Assembly: GCA_947629905.1 (NCBI GenBank)
Contig: CANRFM010000010.1
Coordinates: 21,670-85,669 of the forward strand
Direction of reading: 5' to 3'
From: an uncultured Clostridia bacterium
GTDB taxonomy: Bacteria; Bacillota; Clostridia; Oscillospirales; Ruminococcaceae
Length of the DNA stretch: 64,000 nt
The notes under the pieces were generated by a model. It was not told the origin of the DNA. It was given only the letters and a program-made list of their open reading frames with translations, and did no database searches. The position numbers and the translations under genes were made by a program. This document shows, piece after piece, positions 1-10,297 of this stretch. Positions within the stretch are counted from its first letter, which is position 1. Each line of letters begins with the position of its first letter.

Positions 1-40
1 CAATGCCGGAGGTCGCTCCAGTAATCAGTGCTCGTTTCAA
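1..40 (-). CDS. SDR-family oxidoreductase, N-terminal fragment (runs off window start)
   Basis: Reverse complement reads (TTG)KRALITGATSGI, a typical short-chain dehydrogenase N-terminus; AAAGGA about 9 nt upstream of the TTG, in-frame ATGs at 46 and 49. Confidence 0.55.
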   Translation of the reverse strand, partial: MKRALITGATSGI

Positions 41-251
41 ATGCATCATTCCTTTCAGGAGCAGAGATGCTCTTTTTATTAGTATAGCATATTTCCACAA
101 AGGATTGCAAGCGGTTTCTGAAAATTCTGTGAAAAACCAGAATTTTTTTGCAAAAACTATGGACTTATTTCCGGAATTGTAGTATAATAGAAACGGACTG
201 CCCCTGCACTGTACAGCGGGCATACATTCTGAAATTCCGGAGGTATTTGTT

Positions 252-1706
252 ATGTCTGTTTTCAAAAGAGCTGCGGCATTGCTGACGGCGGTCGGCTTGG
301 CGGCTGCGTGCTCCGGCTGTGGGATGAATACCAGAACGGCACTGACCGTGGACGGGTATGAAGTTCCTGCGGGCGTGTATATTTATTATGCCAATACTGC
401 CTTGAATAATGCCCTCTCACAGCTTGCGGAGGAGAACCCCGACCTTGACACGACGGATCTCAAGGCTGTCAAGGCGGAAACCTTAGAGGGGCAGGACGTG
501 CTGTCGTGGATTCAGGACAAGGCAACGGAAATGTGCGTCAATTTCGTGGCAACGGAGAAGAAATTTGACGAACTGGGGCTTACCCTTGATGCCGATGCCA
601 AGAACAATATCAGCATGATGATGGACTACTACTGGTCGTCCAATCAGACAACCTATGAGAATAACGGCATCAGTGAAGCATCTTTCGAGAAGATCGTGAC
701 TTCTTCCTACAAGAGCGATATGCTCTTCATGCACTTCTACGGCGTGGACGGAGAAGAAGGTGTCACCGAGGACGAGCTGTATGACTACTATGCGGAGAAC
801 AATATCCGCTGCCAGTATGTTGCAGTTGACCTCAAGGACGGCGAAGGCAATCTCCTGAAATCCGACGGCAAGGCAGACATGATGGACATGGTGGAAGAAT
901 ACCGTGACCGTGTGGAAGATGCCATGGACAACGGCGGCGTGGGTGCTGTCATGACGGAGATGGACTATATTCAGGAGGATTACAACTACTATGTGACCTC
1001 TGTTTCGGAGGCGGCTGCCGGTGTGACCGGAGAAGCGGCTGCTACCACGACGAAGCGGACGACTACAGCGACCACCACCACTGCGGACGAGGATGAGACG
1101 GACGAGGAAGATGAAGAGACTACTGTAGCAGAGGACGAAGAATCCGAGGAAACGACCGAAGCAGAGGATGAAGAATCCGAGGAGACCACCGAAGCAGAGG
1201 ACGAGGAATCCGAGGAAACGACCGAAGCAGAGGACGAGGAATCTGAAGAGACCACCGAAGCAGAGGACGAGGAAGTTGAGACGACTACCGGCACGGAGAC
1301 AACGACTGCCGATTCTGAGACGGAAACGGAGACAGAAACTGTTCCATTCCTGAATGAGCACATCATCAGCATCATTGACCCGGAGGACTACGAGGACGAG
1401 GAGGATATTACCTACACACCGAGCGAAGATGTGTACAACAAACTCCTTGAAATCGGGGAAAAGGACTATGGCAAGCCGTTCATCGTGGAGGAGGACGAGA
1501 CCTATTATCTGGTTGTCCGCTACGACATCAAGGAGCGCATGACGGAGGATGACCTCTGGGGGGAATCTGCGGTGACAAATGCCGATTACACCAAATACGA
1601 TGCCGATTTTCAGGCGGATCTGGATGAATGGAGTGCTGCACTGACGGTTCAGCGGAATGCTGCGGCATACAAGAGCTTTGACCCGTTCAAGTTTGATTTC
1701 AGCTAA
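252..1706 (+). CDS. Lipoprotein, foldase/peptidyl-prolyl isomerase-like (SurA/PrsA-like), with acidic repeat insert
   Basis: Signal peptide with lipobox-like LAAAC; SurA-N-like helical region; repeated EDEESEETTEA low-complexity insert. Confidence 0.6.
   Translation: MSVFKRAAALLTAVGLAAACSGCGMNTRTALTVDGYEVPAGVYIYYANTALNNALSQLAEENPDLDTTDLKAVKAETLEGQDVLSWIQDKATEMCVNFVATEKKFDELGLTLDADAKNNISMMMDYYWSSNQTTYENNGISEASFEKIVTSSYKSDMLFMHFYGVDGEEGVTEDELYDYYAENNIRCQYVAVDLKDGEGNLLKSDGKADMMDMVEEYRDRVEDAMDNGGVGAVMTEMDYIQEDYNYYVTSVSEAAAGVTGEAAATTTKRTTTATTTTADEDETDEEDEETTVAEDEESEETTEAEDEESEETTEAEDEESEETTEAEDEESEETTEAEDEEVETTTGTETTTADSETETETETVPFLNEHIISIIDPEDYEDEEDITYTPSEDVYNKLLEIGEKDYGKPFIVEEDETYYLVVRYDIKERMTEDDLWGESAVTNADYTKYDADFQADLDEWSAALTVQRNAAAYKSFDPFKFDFS
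1132..1275 (+). repeat. In-frame 33-bp tandem repeats encoding EDEESEETTEA
   Basis: About four consecutive near-identical 33-nt units in the CDS at 252-1706. Confidence 0.85.
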
Positions 1707-1716
1707 TACGGACACA

Positions 1717-1751
1717 AGGGACTGCATATGTGAGGTATGCAGTCCTTTTTT
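1717..1751 (+). terminator. Rho-independent terminator
   Basis: GGACTGCATA-tgtgagg-TATGCAGTCC followed by TTTTTT. Confidence 0.85.
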
Positions 1752-1818
1752 GTGAAAAAAGATTGACACCTTTTCAAAAATATGGTATACTTTTAACAGT
1801 AACCTGTTTAGGGAAAGG

Positions 1819-2517
1819 ATGATACCAATGAAAAAACGCCGACTGTTTTTGCCGATAGCGTTGGCAGTGCTGGTGGTGATCGTGGCAGTTTCCGTACTGC
1901 TGCTGACAAATTTCGGGCGGACGGAAATTAACCCGAGTCTCTATCTGCGTGTGGATTTTGCGGGGCAGAGTACCATGGGGACGGCAGAAAGCCGCTTTGA
2001 TGCGGAGAGAATGGTTGCCGAAAACCTGCGTGCTTTCGGGCTGAACAAGAACGCTTCCGAATCCGATATCCGGACAACAGCGGCAGAGGTGACTGCCTGC
2101 CTGACCGGCAGACTGGACAAGACTGACCACCTTTCCAACGGCGGACAGGTGATCTTCATATGGGACGAGGAAGGCATTGCGGCACTGGAGGAGGCTTACC
2201 GTGTCACAGTGGAAGATACAGACCCCACTTTTATCGTGACCGGGCTGCAAAGGACGGAGCAGGTCGACCTGTTTTCGGGGATCGCTGTCACCTATACGGG
2301 CAAGGAACCGGACGGGAAGATCTCCCTCTCCACCACAGGTGCAGCGGTGCAGGGGCTTGTGTACACGGCGGAACCGGCAGAGGGGCTGCGCAACGGCGAC
2401 ACCGTTACCGTGACCGTCACAGCACCGGACGGCGGCGATCTGCAGGCGTATCTGCTGACGCAGAACAAGACCGCTTCTGCCACGACCAAGCAGTATATCG
2501 TTGAGGGACTTTCGTAA
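1819..2517 (+). CDS. Hypothetical membrane-anchored protein
   Basis: ORF with N-terminal TM segment; upstream TTGACA-17-TATACT promoter at about 1764-1792. Confidence 0.6.
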   Translation: MIPMKKRRLFLPIALAVLVVIVAVSVLLLTNFGRTEINPSLYLRVDFAGQSTMGTAESRFDAERMVAENLRAFGLNKNASESDIRTTAAEVTACLTGRLDKTDHLSNGGQVIFIWDEEGIAALEEAYRVTVEDTDPTFIVTGLQRTEQVDLFSGIAVTYTGKEPDGKISLSTTGAAVQGLVYTAEPAEGLRNGDTVTVTVTAPDGGDLQAYLLTQNKTASATTKQYIVEGLS

Positions 2518-2525
2518 AATACCTG

Positions 2526-2554
2526 CTGCCGGCTTACCCCAAGCCGGCAGTTTT
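2526..2554 (+). terminator. Rho-independent terminator
   Basis: CTGCCGGCTT-acccc-AAGCCGGCAG-TTTT. Confidence 0.8.
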
Positions 2555-2732
2555 GCCTTGAAAATACCCTATCCGGAACGATTCGCCAAAATATTTTTCC
2601 GTTCTTTCAGAAATCCACCGTAAACCCCTTGCATTTTTCGTCAATATCGTGTATAATGAAAGTGTATGGCTTCCGGGATACGGGGGCAAAGCACGGGCTT
2701 TCTGCCCGAATCAATGTAAAGGAGTTTTTCCC

Positions 2733-3989
2733 ATGTTCAATGATCTGATCGATACCATCGGCTATGTGGAGCAGGCTGACCCGGAGGTCGGTGCTGCCAT
2801 GCAGAAGGAGCTTGCCCGCCAGAGACGGAATCTGGAGCTGATCGCCTCCGAAAATATCGTCTCCCCGGCTGTCATGGCTGCTATGGGCAGCGTGCTCACC
2901 AATAAATATGCCGAGGGCTACCCCGGCAAGCGCTACTACGGCGGCTGCGAGTGCGTGGACATCGTGGAGCAGATCGCCATTGACCGTGCGTGCAAGCTGT
3001 TCGGGGCAAAGTTCGCTAACGTGCAGCCCCATTCCGGCGCACAGGCAAATACTGCCGTCTATGTGGCAACGCTTCAGCCGGGCGATACGGTTTTAGGTAT
3101 GAGCCTTGCGGACGGCGGACACCTGACACACGGTTCTCCTGCCAATCTGTCCGGTAAGTATTTCCATTTTGTTTCCTACGGTCTGGACGATACCACGGAG
3201 ATGATCAATTATGATGATGTACAGAAACTTGCCGAGGAGTCCCAGCCGAAGCTGATCGTTGCCGGTGCATCTGCCTATCCGAGAGCCATTGACTTCAAGC
3301 GGCTTTCTGAGATCGCCAAGTCTGTCGGCGCACTGCTGATGGTCGATATGGCACACATTGCCGGACTGGTGGCTGCCGGACAGCACGAAAGCCCTGTACC
3401 GTATGCCGATATTGTAACGACCACCACCCACAAGACCCTCAGAGGACCGAGAGGCGGTCTTATCCTCACCAATGACGAGGCACTTGCCAAGAAGATCAAT
3501 TCTGCCATTTTCCCCGGTACACAGGGCGGACCGCTGATGCATATCATTGCGGCAAAGGCAGTTTGCTTCGGGGAAGCACTCAAGCCGGAATTTAAGGACT
3601 ATCAACGGCGCATTGTGGAAAATGCCAAGGCACTTGCCGAGGGACTGGTCAAGCGGGGATTCAACCTTGTGTCCGGCGGTACGGATAACCACCTGATGCT
3701 GGTCGATCTGCGTCCGTTCGGCATCACAGGCAAGGAACTGGAGCACCGTCTGGACGAGGTATACATCACGGTCAATAAGAATGCCATTCACAACGACCCC
3801 GAAAAGCCCTTCGTGACAAGCGGTATCCGCATCGGCACACCGGCTGTCACCACAAGAGGACTGGGTGTGGCTGAAATGGAGAAGATCGCAGAGTACATCT
3901 ATCTCTGTGCAGTCGATTTTGAGAACAAGGCGGACGAGATCCGTGCGGGCGTGACGGAGATCTGCGAGAAATTCCCGCTGTATGCGTAA
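2733..3989 (+). CDS. glyA: Serine hydroxymethyltransferase
   Basis: Full-length [62 protein letters not shown]; start after AAAGGAG, the ORF-track start lies upstream. Confidence 0.96.
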   Translation: MFNDLIDTIGYVEQADPEVGAAMQKELARQRRNLELIASENIVSPAVMAAMGSVLTNKYAEGYPGKRYYGGCECVDIVEQIAIDRACKLFGAKFANVQPHSGAQANTAVYVATLQPGDTVLGMSLADGGHLTHGSPANLSGKYFHFVSYGLDDTTEMINYDDVQKLAEESQPKLIVAGASAYPRAIDFKRLSEIAKSVGALLMVDMAHIAGLVAAGQHESPVPYADIVTTTTHKTLRGPRGGLILTNDEALAKKINSAIFPGTQGGPLMHIIAAKAVCFGEALKPEFKDYQRRIVENAKALAEGLVKRGFNLVSGGTDNHLMLVDLRPFGITGKELEHRLDEVYITVNKNAIHNDPEKPFVTSGIRIGTPAVTTRGLGVAEMEKIAEYIYLCAVDFENKADEIRAGVTEICEKFPLYA

Positions 3990-4131
3990 GCCGGACGTTC
4001 CGTGTCTCCTGCGCCGGGCTGTTCCGGGGCAGGAGGACTGTCCGGCTGTTGTCGGAGAGACAGGAAATTTGTCAGAAAACAGGAAACTCCATCATGGATT
4101 TCCGTCTGAGATGTGAAACGGAGGTCTTTGC

Positions 4132-4578
4132 ATGACCATTGCCATATACTCCCGCAAAAATATGGAGCGGCTTTTCGTGCGGGGATTTCCGGCGCATACG
4201 GCTGTGATCAGCTTCTGCGACCCGCCGGAAACGGCAGACAGAGAGCCGCTGAATTATAAAAACAAAACAGACCGGGTGTTCCAGATCGAACTGGCAGATA
4301 TTACCTATCAGGAACTTGCCGCACACGGCATGACCTACGAGGGGTATTTCACGGAAGCGGAGGAGTTGGCAGAGTTCGTGTTTGCTGCCATCCGGGACGG
4401 CTATGACATCATTGTCCAGTGTGAGGACGGCAACCGCCGGAGTGCGGGCTGTGCGGCAGCGCTCCATGAATTTTTCACGGCGGACGGGGTGTTCATCTTT
4501 GCGGATTACCGCTATACACCGAGCCAGATGGTGTTCCACAAGGTCTACAATGCACTGTGGCTTTCGGGGAAACGGTAA
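4132..4578 (+). CDS. Cys-based phosphatase-like protein (CX5R motif)
   Basis: IIVQCEDGNRRSAGCAAALHEFF resembles a tyrosine/dual-specificity phosphatase P-loop. Confidence 0.5.
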   Translation: MTIAIYSRKNMERLFVRGFPAHTAVISFCDPPETADREPLNYKNKTDRVFQIELADITYQELAAHGMTYEGYFTEAEELAEFVFAAIRDGYDIIVQCEDGNRRSAGCAAALHEFFTADGVFIFADYRYTPSQMVFHKVYNALWLSGKR

Positions 4579-4596
4579 GGCGGAAAGGAGTGTGCC

Positions 4597-5361
4597 ATGC
4601 AGCTTGACGATGTGACTGCCGGCTTTTTAGAGGATGAGGAGGCAGGAAAGCGCTTTGCCAAAACCGCCTGTGAGAATCTGCGGGGACGTGTCCGCAGAAG
4701 TTTCGGGGATGTGAGCAAGACCGTTCTGATAATGGCAGTGCTGTTGGGGGTGTGGTATCTGGTGTTCCGTCATGCGCCGACCGTGCTGCTGATGCTGACG
4801 GCTGTGCCGGTGTGGCTGGGTGCGTTCGTGGCATTCTGGAACATGGTACGCTGGGAGCTGACCTTTGACGGGGAAACAGGCTGGTTCGGGTTCAGCTCGC
4901 TGTTCGGGACGGATCTGCGGTTTCACGTGTCGGAGATCTACCGCATCCGCCGGGAGAGTGTGCGGAGCATTTCCCATGGGCTGAAAAATTGGGATACGCT
5001 TTCCATCGAGGTCGGCAATACCGTCATCCCCGTTGTGCTGCGTAAATACTGGTTCGAGACGAAACACACGCACCGTCAATTCAAGGGCGGCTATACGGAT
5101 GCGGAGAAGCTCTCGCAGTATCTGGAGCTGTACCAGCGGTATTTAGCACCGCCGGATTTCGGGATGCAGCGTGCACAGCAGGGGGAGCTTGCGCCTGCCG
5201 TGGCGGCTGCCATTGCTGCACAGCGGGCAGAAATGCAGGAAAATCTCCCTGCCCCGGCAGAAACACCTGCCCCGGAACAAAAGCCCGCCCCCGAAAAGCC
5301 GCAAGTGGACGTGGATGCACTGTTCAACTCCATTTTGCAGGAACACGGGAAAAAGAAATAG
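4597..5361 (+). CDS. YcxB-like membrane protein
   Basis: Two TM segments followed by a PH/YcxB-like region (LTFDGETGWFGFSSLFGTDLRFHVSEIYRI) and a Pro/Ala-rich tail. Confidence 0.45.
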   Translation: MQLDDVTAGFLEDEEAGKRFAKTACENLRGRVRRSFGDVSKTVLIMAVLLGVWYLVFRHAPTVLLMLTAVPVWLGAFVAFWNMVRWELTFDGETGWFGFSSLFGTDLRFHVSEIYRIRRESVRSISHGLKNWDTLSIEVGNTVIPVVLRKYWFETKHTHRQFKGGYTDAEKLSQYLELYQRYLAPPDFGMQRAQQGELAPAVAAAIAAQRAEMQENLPAPAETPAPEQKPAPEKPQVDVDALFNSILQEHGKKK

Positions 5362-5374
5362 AAAGGAGCACGCC

Positions 5375-6649
5375 ATGGCTTCACCGCTTGCTGACCGTAT
5401 CCGCCCGAAATCACTGGATGATGTGGTCGGGCAGCAGCATATCCTTGCACCCGGCAAACCGCTGCGGCGCATTATTGAGAGCGGAAACATTCCCAACATG
5501 ATTTTCTACGGGCCGTCCGGCATCGGCAAAACGACCGTTGCCGGCATCATTGCTGCCCGGACGAACATGACACTGCACATCCTCAACGGCACGCAGGCAG
5601 GCGTTTCGGACATCAAGTCCGTCATTGCGGATGTGGGGACATTTGCGGGGATGAACGGGATATTGCTGTATCTGGACGAAATTCAGTACCTCAACAAGAA
5701 GCAGCAGCAGTCGCTCCTTGCCTATATCGAGAGCGGAGACATCACGCTGATCGCCTCCACGACCGAAAATCCCTATTTTGCGGTCTATAATGCCGTCATC
5801 AGCCGGAGTACGGTCTTTGAATTCAAGCCGGTAGACGCTGCCGAAATGGAAAAGGCTGTCATCCGGGCATTTTCGCTTTTGGAGGAAGAAACAGGTACAC
5901 CGCTGCACCTTGCGGAGGGGGTCACGCACTGCATTGCACAGGGCAGCGGCGGTGACGTGCGCAAGGCGATGAATGCGGCAGAACTCTGCGTGCTGTCGGC
6001 AGAACCGACGGCGGAGGGGCTTGAAATTTCACTGGAACTGGCGCAGTCCCTTACGCAGCGAAGCAATATGCGCTATGACCGGGACGGAGATGCGCATTAT
6101 GACATTTTGTCGGCGTTACAGAAATCCATCCGGGGCAGCGATGAAAATGCAGCCCTGCACTATGCGGCAAGGCTGCTCGAAGCGGGAGATTTAATTTCGC
6201 TGACAAGGCGGCTTCTCGTGATCGCCTCGGAGGATGTGGGGCTTGCGTATCCGCAGGCGGCAATGATCGTGAAAGCCTGTGTGGACAATGCCCTTGCGCT
6301 GGGTATGCCGGAAGCGCAGATACCGATCGCCGAAGCTGTTATCCTGATGTGCACTGCCCCGAAATCCAACAGTGCCAACAATGCGATCAAGGCGGCATTT
6401 CAGGATCTGCACGCATACGGGGCACTGGATTTTCCACGGCATTTGCAGAATGTTCACCTTGACGGGGAGGGGGCTGCTGTGAGAGGGCAGCACTACCTCT
6501 ATCCGCATGATTTCCGGAATCACTATGTAAGGCAGCAGTACCTGCCGGACGAGATCGCCGATCATGTCTATTATGAATTCGGGGAAAACAAGCAGGAACA
6601 GGCGGCAATGCTTTATCGGAAGAAAATTTTAGAGGAAAGCGAAGAGTAG
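5375..6649 (+). CDS. rarA: Replication-associated recombination protein A (AAA ATPase)
   Basis: PLADRIRPKSLDDVVGQQHILAPGKPLRRII, Walker A GPSGIGKTT, LYLDEIQYLNKKQQQSLL; MgsA C-terminal domain. Confidence 0.93.
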   Translation: MASPLADRIRPKSLDDVVGQQHILAPGKPLRRIIESGNIPNMIFYGPSGIGKTTVAGIIAARTNMTLHILNGTQAGVSDIKSVIADVGTFAGMNGILLYLDEIQYLNKKQQQSLLAYIESGDITLIASTTENPYFAVYNAVISRSTVFEFKPVDAAEMEKAVIRAFSLLEEETGTPLHLAEGVTHCIAQGSGGDVRKAMNAAELCVLSAEPTAEGLEISLELAQSLTQRSNMRYDRDGDAHYDILSALQKSIRGSDENAALHYAARLLEAGDLISLTRRLLVIASEDVGLAYPQAAMIVKACVDNALALGMPEAQIPIAEAVILMCTAPKSNSANNAIKAAFQDLHAYGALDFPRHLQNVHLDGEGAAVRGQHYLYPHDFRNHYVRQQYLPDEIADHVYYEFGENKQEQAAMLYRKKILEESEE

Positions 6650-6661
6650 CCTCAGACAAGA

Positions 6662-6689
6662 AACAGCCGGGATAGTCGTCCCGGCTGTT
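6662..6689. terminator. Shared hairpin between convergent genes
   Basis: AACAGCCGGGA-tagtcg-TCCCGGCTGTT. Confidence 0.6.
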
Positions 6690-6723
6690 GTTGTAAGATT
6701 TTGAAGAAGAACGATACGCTGCA

Positions 6724-8049
6724 TTACAGCGTAGACAGTACAAATACGTCATAGATATAGCGGATCGCCTGATGCAGGTCATGTTCATTCACGCCCACGA
6801 TGACGTTCAGCTCGCTTGAACCCTGATCGATCATCTTGACATTGATGCGCCCGTGTGCCAGTGCTGCGAAAATTCTCGCTGCCGTGCCACGGGTTTTTCT
6901 CATGCCACGTCCTACCACGGCAAGCATGGCAATATCCGGCTCGATTTCAAGGTGATCCGGCTCGACTGCCTTGCGCAGGGCAGAGAGAAGCTGTTCTTCC
7001 TTGCCCTTGAGGGATTCGCTGTCCGCAATGATACTCAGCGTGTCAATGCCCGAAGGCATATGCTCCACATTGATGCCTAATTCCGCAAAGACATTCAGCA
7101 CATCCCGCACAAAGCCGATCTCGCTGTTCATCATGCCTTTTTCCATATTGATCGCAACGAAGCCCTTTTTCCCGGCAATGCCTGTAATTGTCCGCACCGG
7201 TTCGTCTACGGCATCGCTGTCCGGAATGATCATCGTGCCGGCATCTTCCGGGGCGTTGGTGTTGCGGATGTTGATGGGGATACCTGCCGTGCGTACCGGA
7301 AAGATCGCATCCTCATGCAGCACGGAAAAGCCCATGTACGAAAGCTCCCGGAGTTCCTTGTAGGTGATGACGGGGATGACGACCGGGTCTTTGACGACAC
7401 GGGGGTCTGCCACCAAAATGCCGGACACGTCCGTCCAGTTCTCGTACACCGCCGCATGGACTGCCCTTGCCACGAGCGAACCCGTCACGTCCGAGCCGCC
7501 CCTCGAAAACGTCCGCACGACACCGCTGACCGACTTCCCGTAAAAGCCCGGAATGACGGCGTGGGTCACACCTTTCAGGCGTTCCCGGAGTTTGGCAACG
7601 GTTTCATGGCGCAGCATCATGCCCTCATCACTGAACACGATCACATCGGCTGCATCGATGAACGTGAAGCCTAAATATGCCGCAATAACGATACCGTTCA
7701 GGTATTCGCCACGGCTGGCGGCATATTCTCTGCCGGCAGAAGCTAAATTTGCCTGAATGCGGTCAAATTCCTCGTCCAGTGAGATACCCACCCCAAGGGA
7801 GGCGATGATCTCATTATAGCGTGCCTTGATCCGCCCGAAGTCCTCCGTAAAATCCTCGCCAAGGCTTGCTTTTTCGTAGCAGGCGTAGAGCATATCCGTG
7901 ATCTTGACATCACTGCTGCTGCGCTTGCCGGGGGCAGAGGGCACAACATAGCGCCTGTCTGCATCGCTTTTTATGATAGCGGCTGCCTTCCGGATCTGGT
8001 CTGCATCCGCAAGACTGCTGCCGCCGAACTTGACTACCTTTACACCCAT
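6724..8049 (-). CDS. Aspartate kinase
   Basis: VVKFGGSSLADADQI, FSRGGSDVTGSLVARAV, C-terminal ACT domains; start MGVKVVKFGG at 8049. Confidence 0.95.
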   Translation of the reverse strand: MGVKVVKFGGSSLADADQIRKAAAIIKSDADRRYVVPSAPGKRSSSDVKITDMLYACYEKASLGEDFTEDFGRIKARYNEIIASLGVGISLDEEFDRIQANLASAGREYAASRGEYLNGIVIAAYLGFTFIDAADVIVFSDEGMMLRHETVAKLRERLKGVTHAVIPGFYGKSVSGVVRTFSRGGSDVTGSLVARAVHAAVYENWTDVSGILVADPRVVKDPVVIPVITYKELRELSYMGFSVLHEDAIFPVRTAGIPINIRNTNAPEDAGTMIIPDSDAVDEPVRTITGIAGKKGFVAINMEKGMMNSEIGFVRDVLNVFAELGINVEHMPSGIDTLSIIADSESLKGKEEQLLSALRKAVEPDHLEIEPDIAMLAVVGRGMRKTRGTAARIFAALAHGRINVKMIDQGSSELNVIVGVNEHDLHQAIRYIYDVFVLSTL

Positions 8050-8382
8050 GTCTCTTTCCTCCTGAAAAGCATCAATTTTCTGTACTTTCTTATTATATTC
8101 TATTTTCCCTGAAAAAGCAAGTGGAAATCCATACAATTTTTTCCGGCATGAATGTGTTTTTTTGGTGAATACGGCTGTACGCCCGTGAAAAACACTGGCT
8201 TGCTCGGCGGAGAATGCGGCTTTACAGAAAATTTACAAAAAATTTACGGCATCTTGTACAGAAAATGGTCAGCAGGCTTGCATTTTTACGGGAAACATGA
8301 TATAATGAATTTGTGTTTGCCGGACGGCAGAGGAATGCACGTCCGCTGTGTATGACCGATATTACGGCAAAGGAGGATCTAT

Positions 8383-10242
8383 ATGCTGCATGGATACAAA
8401 ATTGCTGCTGTCTGTGTCTCCAAGATCCATGAAGCAGTCCTGATCGAATTTCTACAGTCCCTCAGTGATACGCTTGCCGCACAGAACTGGCGGGTACTTG
8501 TGTTTACGACCGGTACGGATCTGTTCTGGAAATCCAAATCCAATATGGGCGAGGAATGCATTTTCGACCTCATCGACACGGACACAACGGATGCGCTTGT
8601 CATTTTCAATGACAAAATTCTGGATATTTCCTGTCTGGAATCGATCATCTCCCGTGCGCAGGGGCATGATATTCCTGTGTTTTTCCTCAACGGTATGCGG
8701 GAAAACTGCTGCTGTGTCAATTTTGATTATAAAAAGGGCTTTGCCAATGTTGTCAGACACCTGATCGAAGTACACGGGGTGCATGATTTTCACTACATAG
8801 GCGGCTTTGAAAATAACGAGTACTCGGACGAACGCCGGGATGCCATGCGGAAAGTACTGGATGAGTATTCTATCCCGTTTGGGAACGACCGCATCAGCTA
8901 TGGCAATTTCTGGTCTGTGCCAGCAAGGGATGCAGCGAAAAAGCTCATAGACGAGCATCGTCTGCCGAGGGCAATCGTCTGTGCCAATGATACGATGGCA
9001 ATTGCCGTCTGTGTGGAGCTGCACCAGAACGGCTACCGGGTGCCGGAGGATGTGATCGTGACAGGCTTTGACGGCATTGATGCCATTCATTATTCTATCC
9101 CGACCATGACTTCGGCTTTCTGCGATTACGGGGAATTGGGTGCGGCAGTCGGCAGCCTGATCGTCCGCAGCGGAAACGGCGAAGAGATCCCCGGCAGTTT
9201 GTTCCTTGAGCCGAAGCCCCTGTTGCAGGAGTCCTGCGGCTGTCAGGCGCAGAAAGCACTGGATATGGTGGACTTCATCAACGGGCTGAATAACACCTTC
9301 AACCGCTTCCAGACGGAGGATGAACTGTTGGGGGAGATCTCCTCGAAAATTCAGGGCAGCACCACGCTTGACGAAATTCACGACCAGCTTCACCATGAAG
9401 TGTTCTACAGCATGACTGCTGTCCTCAAAAAGGAGACCATAGATTTTTCGCTCGACCCCATGCGTATCCATTCCGGAACGGCATTCGGCGAGGAAGTCTA
9501 TGTGGTGCAGGATACGGATGTGTGGGAGTCGGAGCGGCAGCTCATTCCCGTCCGTTCCCTTGTGCCGAGATTGGCAGATATGTTCCAGACGGGAAAAGCG
9601 ATCGTGTTCATTGCGCTGCATCAGATCGACATTCCGCTTGGGTATCTGAGCTTTCACTTTCAGGACTACGGCCGTCAGAGCTACCTCAAGATCAATCAGA
9701 TCGCCCTTTCCCTGAGCAGTGCCATTGCCGGTTTCCGGAATGCGCAGTATCAGAAGCACCTACAGGCGAAAGTCGATGAAATGTACAAATATGATGCCCT
9801 CACCGGGCTGTATAACCGCATTGCTTTCCTCAAACGATTCCGGCAGATGATGGAGGGGACGGTCTCCCACAGTCTGACACTGGTGCTGTGCGATCTGGAC
9901 GGGCTGAAATACATCAACGACCATTTCAGCCACACGGAAGGCGACAATGCCATAGCCGTGACAGCGAATGCACTCCACGAAGCCTGCCGGGAAGGGCTGT
10001 GCTGCCGTTACGGCGGGGATGAACTGGTCGCTGTCCTGAACCGTGCCGCAGACCCGGCAGCTTTGCGGGCAGAAATTCTGCATTTGCTGGATAGTTATAA
10101 CCAGACCTCCGGGAAACCCTATCAGGTGTCGGCAAGTATCGGCATCTACACCTCGTCATCGGAGGGCTTTGAGCAGATGTTTGAAAAGGCAGATGCCCTG
10201 ATGTATCAGGACAAAACCGGCAAGCCGCACAGGCGGACATAA
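8383..10242 (+). CDS. LacI-type periplasmic-binding-like sensor domain fused to GGDEF diguanylate cyclase domain
   Basis: LacI-like ligand domain (ANDTMAIAVCVELHQNGYRVPEDVIVTGFDGIDAI); GGDEF domain with YDALTGLYNR and RYGGDELVAVL; promoter TTGCAT-17-TATAAT near 8278-8306. Confidence 0.85.
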   Translation: MLHGYKIAAVCVSKIHEAVLIEFLQSLSDTLAAQNWRVLVFTTGTDLFWKSKSNMGEECIFDLIDTDTTDALVIFNDKILDISCLESIISRAQGHDIPVFFLNGMRENCCCVNFDYKKGFANVVRHLIEVHGVHDFHYIGGFENNEYSDERRDAMRKVLDEYSIPFGNDRISYGNFWSVPARDAAKKLIDEHRLPRAIVCANDTMAIAVCVELHQNGYRVPEDVIVTGFDGIDAIHYSIPTMTSAFCDYGELGAAVGSLIVRSGNGEEIPGSLFLEPKPLLQESCGCQAQKALDMVDFINGLNNTFNRFQTEDELLGEISSKIQGSTTLDEIHDQLHHEVFYSMTAVLKKETIDFSLDPMRIHSGTAFGEEVYVVQDTDVWESERQLIPVRSLVPRLADMFQTGKAIVFIALHQIDIPLGYLSFHFQDYGRQSYLKINQIALSLSSAIAGFRNAQYQKHLQAKVDEMYKYDALTGLYNRIAFLKRFRQMMEGTVSHSLTLVLCDLDGLKYINDHFSHTEGDNAIAVTANALHEACREGLCCRYGGDELVAVLNRAADPAALRAEILHLLDSYNQTSGKPYQVSASIGIYTSSSEGFEQMFEKADALMYQDKTGKPHRRT

Positions 10243-10263
10243 CAGAAAATTTGAAAAAACCCC

Positions 10264-10292
10264 TTGACAAATGCGGGAAGATGTTGTATAAT
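10264..10292 (+). promoter_or_regulatory. sigma-A-type promoter upstream of the leuA leader
   Basis: TTGACA (10264-10269), 17-bp spacer, TATAAT (10287-10292). Confidence 0.85.
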
Positions 10293-10297
10293 AGATA

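Noticed and set aside
1132-1275. Possible CRISPR array
   Set aside because: Direct 33-bp tandem units without spacers, in frame inside a CDS
483-1769. 428-aa minus-strand ORF
   Set aside because: Antisense to the lipoprotein gene and its acidic repeat; low-complexity translation, no RBS or domain
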